This document shows, piece after piece, positions 23,301 through 25,481 of a stretch of DNA of 25,481 nt; position 1 is the first letter of the stretch; each line of letters begins with the position of its first letter. The notes under the pieces are model-generated. The model did no database searches. It saw only the letters and a program-made list of their open reading frames with translations, and was not told the DNA's origin. Location of the stretch: IMG/VR virus record IMGVR_UViG_3300006921_000133, positions 1-25,481 of that record; one strand, written 5' to 3'. A program made the position numbers and the translations under genes. This DNA comes from a virus.

Positions 23301-23714
23301 TAAATTATTACGCTCTTTTACTAACTTTTTACTCTCTGCTCTTAATCTATTTAAGCTACCTATTTGCGTTTTTTCAAGTGCTACCTCTTCTTTAAGTAGC
23401 TTGTTTCTTGCGCTCGTTTGTTGCTTTAAACGCTCTTGTTCTTTTAATAGTTGTTTGTTTATAGTTAGCTTATTTTTAGCTAATTGATTCGCACGTTGGG
23501 TTTGCTTATTTAATTCGTTTTGTCCTTTTACTGTGGTTGGTGACCCACCAGTTTTTGGTATCTTAGATTTAACTTCTTTGCTTAATGTTACAACTGCTTC
23601 TAATGCCTTTTTAAGCAAGTCTACCGATGCTTTAGCTTCCTTTGCTCCCTGAGTTAAGTTATCTAACGCACCCTTTGCTACTAAGTCGTTTTTTTCAATT
23701 CTTTTAATTGCCAT
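20364..23714 (-). CDS. Tail tape measure protein (TP901 type)
   Basis: Sets tail length and is threaded through the tail tube. The N-terminal 170 residues are a long charged coiled coil (QLLKEQERLKQQTSARNKLL). The TP901-type core follows at about 205-450, with QAQANLASVLGVTTEQMSKL, ATTTFTASQVSELQKEYAKL and APVAKTAGLNIEQTTALLG. A hydrophobic region lies around 480-570 (LGRVVKALITFKIAMKAI, SLAGLLVVFVEFASALWDV), and a second coiled coil at about 590-960. Near the end GGFHAVLHQNERVLT, a stretch I recall from other tape measure proteins, is visible. At 1116 residues and about 1.5 angstroms per residue, a tail of very roughly 160-170 nm would be expected. It overlaps its neighbours by one base on each side. 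Confidence 0.95.
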   Translation of the reverse strand: MAIKRIEKNDLVAKGALDNLTQGAKEAKASVDLLKKALEAVVTLSKEVKSKIPKTGGSPTTVKGQNELNKQTQRANQLAKNKLTINKQLLKEQERLKQQTSARNKLLKEEVALEKTQIGSLNRLRAESKKLVKERNNLNITTTKGAKRLKEINKQLDKNNKVIQKNASALGKQKINIGNYGSALGKLRGALGQLGLAFGVFAILRKSFNVVRDFGQAQANLASVLGVTTEQMSKLTEQSKELGATTTFTASQVSELQKEYAKLGFTQKEIENVTEATLLLAEATGTDLARSAEVTGSTLRAFGLDSTETQRVVDVMAKSFSSSSLDMEKFAVAMRAVAPVAKTAGLNIEQTTALLGTLTDRGLDASTAGTSLRNVFLELSKSGMTFEEAMAEINASTDKNKTALELFGKRGATTGVILSETAGDVANLTEKLLDSEESAKKMAETQRNTLGGSLKLLQSAFEGFILKMDEAGGVGEKLRKGIKFLADNFESILSTLGRVVKALITFKIAMKAIRFSQSIGGLKGLVAGFKSIGTSAKTASVSARALGTAIKSISLAGLLVVFVEFASALWDVASGAQRARFEVDELNKATGRGRTFAEENLKKLREKVQLQINEIELTKKSREEKDKEIKAVKQNANEALKTQKKLVDERIKELFREKREQQKIVDKAQSNVGVGLVDQFGKSFVGNAVERAIALGNEQNNLLLIRNELKSLLEVQTLYNDEIGVFNQELVNIEIGLNNEGVVSEEVTVNLEKQLEVLTSIFRRKKEINGVKLVDIGRINFPNITDSNKERLTRNVLEAEYNILLAEGVKSEEELNELRKKKILAQAELDKLGKSLAEQQVIDLKAQKAINNLIIDNEVDKYDIIKQSIETTTQLFIKSADERISKINEEIDAEKKKADLFRGLAESGNISAKESLAQQNKIIAEANAKREREEKRKQRILLASSVLQSYNSNLANGDTNTEALTKALTSTTLITQFINALPAFLEGTENTSKSGAGQNIDGKGGFHAVLHQNERVLTSKQNDMIGNYSNDEVASIMEKHRLGKLMPDSQIMLGFGSHEMVNKLMNVESKLDQVTKAIQDKPVPNIELGEITQSYMILNKRVESTKGTTTSKFKVK

Positions 23715-24175
23715 TATTTAGTCTTTTGTTGTTTTTTAATTTGGTCGCTTTCTTTTTTCATCTCTCCCAGCATTGTATAAAGTTCTAAAACAGTCGTTTC
23801 ACGCTCTCTAACGCTACTTCCTATCCATTTGGTAATATGTATCAAAGCAGTAGTTAAATCGCCCTCAGACTTCTTATTTAGCAATTCTAACAACTCAGCT
23901 TCTAATCTCCTAATGTGATTTAAAATAAAATTGTCATCGTTAATAACAAAATCACATTGAAATAATGCTATTTGTTTACGCAATTCTAACACCCTCTCAA
24001 AGTCTTTGCCTAATCCAAAACGAGCATAATAGCTATCCATTATTAACTCCCAAGCTAAAATATCATTGGCTTTATTACCAGCTTTGTTTTTACGAGTAAA
24101 GGTTAAATCACCCTCTTGACATTTTCGCCAATTGTACACGCTCAATTCATCTATGTTAGTTAGATAGTCTTTCAT
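23714..24175 (-). CDS. Tail-assembly-type protein before the tape measure (153 aa)
   Basis: Function not certain. The protein starts with an aromatic motif (LSVYNWRKCQEGDLTFTRK) that I recall from proteins next to tape measure genes in Bacteroidetes phages, then continues as long helices (FERVLELRKQIALFQCDF, ILNHIRRLEAELLELL) and a basic tail. It overlaps the tape measure gene by one base and the upstream gene by 20 bases. By position it could be a tail assembly chaperone, which usually sits directly before the tape measure. No frameshift signal was recognised. Confidence 0.65.
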   Translation of the reverse strand: MKDYLTNIDELSVYNWRKCQEGDLTFTRKNKAGNKANDILAWELIMDSYYARFGLGKDFERVLELRKQIALFQCDFVINDDNFILNHIRRLEAELLELLNKKSEGDLTTALIHITKWIGSSVRERETTVLELYTMLGEMKKESDQIKKQQKTK

Positions 24176-24590
24176 TTATTTCTTTTATGTATTTTCTTTT
24201 CAACATTTGAATTAATACCATTGTATTTTCTTCAGTTAATCCTAAAATATCTAACCCATAAGTAGTGGTTAACGGAACATCGTAAAGGCTCGTGTCATCA
24301 ACTGCTATAAACATTCCGAAATTATCCACCTTAACTCTAAATGATTGGTAAAAATGCCCAGTATCTTTAAGTGTTATATGCCCAGCTCGTTTACCAAACA
24401 CCTCAACTGATGTTTGTGAGTAGTCAGGTAAAGAAGTTCCGTCTGAACGCATACCCTCGTTAAATAGTTGGTCTTCTGTATTTAGTCGTATTATTTCAAA
24501 TTGAACTTCTCTATCAATCACTTGAAACCAAATTACACTCTCATTTAGAGTAGATATTTTATTAAGATATGTAGTTAAGCTATCAAACAT
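24156..24590 (-). CDS. Conserved tail/virion assembly protein (144 aa)
   Basis: Probably a tail completion or minor virion protein. The central pattern (LFNEGMRSDGTSLPDYSQTS, then AGHITLKDTGHFYQSFRVKV) and the late YGLDILGLTEENTMVLIQML look like a family that I recall from Bacteroidetes phage tail modules. The start is taken as ATG at 24590; a TTG at 24596 would lie in the T-run of the terminator at 24595-24627. It overlaps the next gene by 20 bases. Its leader holds a promoter-like box at 24672 and a terminator hairpin. Confidence 0.75.
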   Translation of the reverse strand: MFDSLTTYLNKISTLNESVIWFQVIDREVQFEIIRLNTEDQLFNEGMRSDGTSLPDYSQTSVEVFGKRAGHITLKDTGHFYQSFRVKVDNFGMFIAVDDTSLYDVPLTTTYGLDILGLTEENTMVLIQMLKRKYIKEINERLSN

Positions 24591-24594
24591 AAAC

Positions 24595-24627
24595 AAAAAA
24601 ACTCCCCAACAAATTAACGTGGGGAGT
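24595..24627 (-). terminator. Terminator hairpin directly before the 144-residue gene
   Basis: On the minus strand ACTCCCCA and TGGGGAGT form an eight-pair perfect stem followed by seven T residues. The run ends four bases before ATG 24590. A promoter-like TATCTTTG lies upstream at 24672, so this hairpin is inside the leader of the tail operon. Confidence 0.85.
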
Positions 24628-24671
24628 CCAAAAAGTAGAAATTATGAGTAGGTGCAAAAAAACACTTATTA

Positions 24672-24679
24672 CAAAGATA
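24672..24679 (-). promoter_or_regulatory. Possible tail-operon promoter (-7 box)
   Basis: TATCTTTG on the minus strand matches TANNTTTG and is the same as the box before the holin gene. TTT rather than TTG lies 19 bases upstream, inside the T-run of the previous terminator. Both TATCTTTG boxes precede late genes, while the TATATTTG boxes with good TTG elements precede the small cassette genes. Confidence 0.5.
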
Positions 24680-24694
24680 GTAAATTTTTAGCAC

Positions 24695-24727
24695 AAAAAA
24701 AATACCCTAACAATTTGATAGAGTATT
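24695..24727 (-). terminator. Rho-independent terminator after the 183-residue gene
   Basis: On the minus strand AATACTCTA and TAGGGTATT form a nine-pair stem with one G-U pair, followed by eight T residues. It lies about 50 bases after the stop at 24779 and just behind the hairpin at 24740-24760, giving two stop signals in a row. Confidence 0.83.
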
Positions 24728-24739
24728 TATTTAAAATTA

Positions 24740-24760
24740 TAGGAGGCTTTCACCTCCCAT
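24740..24760 (-). terminator. GGAGG/CCTCC hairpin, fourth copy
   Basis: A GGGAGG-TGAAAG-CCTCC hairpin with the same loop and flanks (TGGGAGG before, TATAATTTT after) as that at 10425-10442. It lies 19 bases after the stop of the gene at 24779. A classical terminator follows it. Confidence 0.55.
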
Positions 24761-24778
24761 TTTTGTTAGTTAGTTTTT

Positions 24779-25330
24779 TTAGAAACTTGGGTCGTGGTAT
24801 TTTTCCATTGTTCCAAAAATAATTGATATTGGACTGTAATTCTTATAAACTTTGGTAATACCTTTCACAAGTTTCATTTTACTATAATACCTTCCGTTCT
24901 CCTCATATTTTTCAAATAAATCTTCAGAAATCATACCATTAGGAAAAACCCAATTATTCCAATTCCAACCGTATAAATCTGTATATTTTTTACTTAATGA
25001 TTTTTGTAACTCAATAGTTTCGCTGTATCTACACCAACCTTTTTTTGGATGCCATTTTAAAGTTTTGCCTTCGCCTTCTGTAGATGTAAAGTCCCATTCT
25101 TGTTGACCGTAGATACCATCTTTATTTTTGATTTTTGCATTCATCCTACGGATTTGACATTCATTACCATCTTCACTTACTGATAAAACCTCGTATGGAT
25201 TTCTATCGGAGTACATTAACTCTGTCGCTCCCTCTCCTACTTTTGGCTCTGTTGAATTGTTTCCCATCATCTGATTTACAAATCCTCCTGCAACTCCTAC
25301 TTTTCGATATTGTCTTTTTTCTGTTTTCAT
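24779..25330 (-). CDS. Conserved phage protein of unknown function (183 aa)
   Basis: No function known to me. The sequence GGFVNQMMGNNSTEPKVGEG, followed by ATELMYSDRNPYEVLSVSED, is of a kind I recall in many Bacteroidetes phages. Tryptophans in KTLKWHPKKGWCRYSE and YGWNWNNWVFPNG suggest a compact domain. The end (YKNYSPISIIFGTMEKYHDP) is also distinctive. The gene has hairpins on both sides (25357-25372 before, 24740-24760 after), so it resembles the cassette units, but no promoter of its own was found and it probably shares a transcript with the gene cut at the right edge. Confidence 0.78.
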   Translation of the reverse strand: MKTEKRQYRKVGVAGGFVNQMMGNNSTEPKVGEGATELMYSDRNPYEVLSVSEDGNECQIRRMNAKIKNKDGIYGQQEWDFTSTEGEGKTLKWHPKKGWCRYSETIELQKSLSKKYTDLYGWNWNNWVFPNGMISEDLFEKYEENGRYYSKMKLVKGITKVYKNYSPISIIFGTMEKYHDPSF

Positions 25331-25356
25331 TTTATTTGTTTTAAGTTTTTAAATAA

Positions 25357-25372
25357 GGGGACTTGCATCCCC
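25357..25372 (-). terminator. GGGGA/TCCCC hairpin after the edge gene
   Basis: A five-pair stem GGGGA with TCCCC around a TGCAAG loop, 11 bases after the stop at 25384. It is followed on the minus strand by TTATTTAAAAACTT and then ATG 25330. The layout is that of the other hairpins, but the stem sequence differs. Confidence 0.4.
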
Positions 25373-25383
25373 ATTGTTTTTTA

Positions 25384-25481
25384 TTAACAAGATTTTCTTT
25401 CTGCTTCTAATTTGTCTAATACTTTAAGCATCATATTAACCTCTCTTCCTACCCCCTCTTCTCCTTCAATATAATCTAAAT
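25384..25481 (-). CDS. C-terminal end of an unidentified protein, cut by window edge
   Basis: An open frame of 32 codons runs in from the right edge and ends in TAA at 25384-25386. The visible end is acidic at first (LDYIEGEEGVGREVN) and then helical (MMLKVLDKLEAERKSC). It may instead be a short gene starting at the ATG pair near 25432. Function unknown. Confidence 0.5.
   Translation of the reverse strand, partial: LDYIEGEEGVGREVNMMLKVLDKLEAERKSC

Noticed and set aside
1-25481. tRNA genes, insertion sequences, integrase or repressor
   Set aside because: Both strands were read for cloverleaf elements, transposase or recombinase motifs, and terminal repeats; nothing convincing was found.

Overview
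The window reads as part of the genome of a tailed double-stranded DNA phage (or prophage) that infects a member of the Bacteroidota, most likely a flavobacterium. The evidence is: strongly AT-rich DNA; promoters of the Bacteroidetes type (TTG or TTTG, 19-20 bases, then TANNTTTG); almost no usable Shine-Dalgarno sites in front of genes; a DUF3127-like single-strand binding protein; and several families that I recall from Bacteroidetes phages. A TP901-type tape measure protein of 1116 residues points to a long-tailed (siphovirus-like) particle. No integrase, repressor, tRNA or CRISPR array was seen.

Every supported gene lies on the minus strand, so transcription runs from high to low coordinates. 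In that order: (1) 24779-25481, a cut-off gene and a 183-residue protein of unknown role; (2) 13649-24590, tail genes: two tail-assembly-type proteins, the tape measure, a tail-tip type protein, a 66-residue protein, a 1037-residue protein ending in a concanavalin-like region, and two probable distal tail or fibre proteins; (3) 12178-13600, a lysis cassette of holin, zinc amidase endolysin and a probable single-gene spanin; (4) 11001-12044, a metallophosphoesterase with its own promoter; (5) 6851-10815, small genes, a lone DnaA domain IV protein, a helicase-loader-like protein whose gene holds a possible origin, a DnaB-type helicase and NinG; (6) 3032-6752, small genes, an ERF annealing protein, a YqaJ-type exonuclease, an ABC-ATPase/GNAT fusion and a single-strand binding protein; (7) 1-2986, small genes, a winged-helix protein, terminase small subunit and the first 274 residues of terminase large subunit, which runs off the left edge. 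The head genes presumably follow terL outside the window.

The genes fit a normal phage programme: DnaA-like factor, loader and helicase start replication; ERF, exonuclease, SSB and NinG form a recombination set; terminase packages; tail and lysis genes act late.

The most unusual feature is a family of small stand-alone transcription units at 850-1183, 6539-6829 and 10425-10880. Each has a strong near-identical promoter, one small unrelated gene and a near-identical GGGAGG-TGAAA-CCTCCC hairpin. One splits terS from terL. They look like moron cassettes sharing interchangeable control parts. Three canonical terminator hairpins (2992-3025, 12075-12107, 24595-24627) also sit directly in front of start codons rather than only behind genes, which suggests leader attenuation or regulated read-through.
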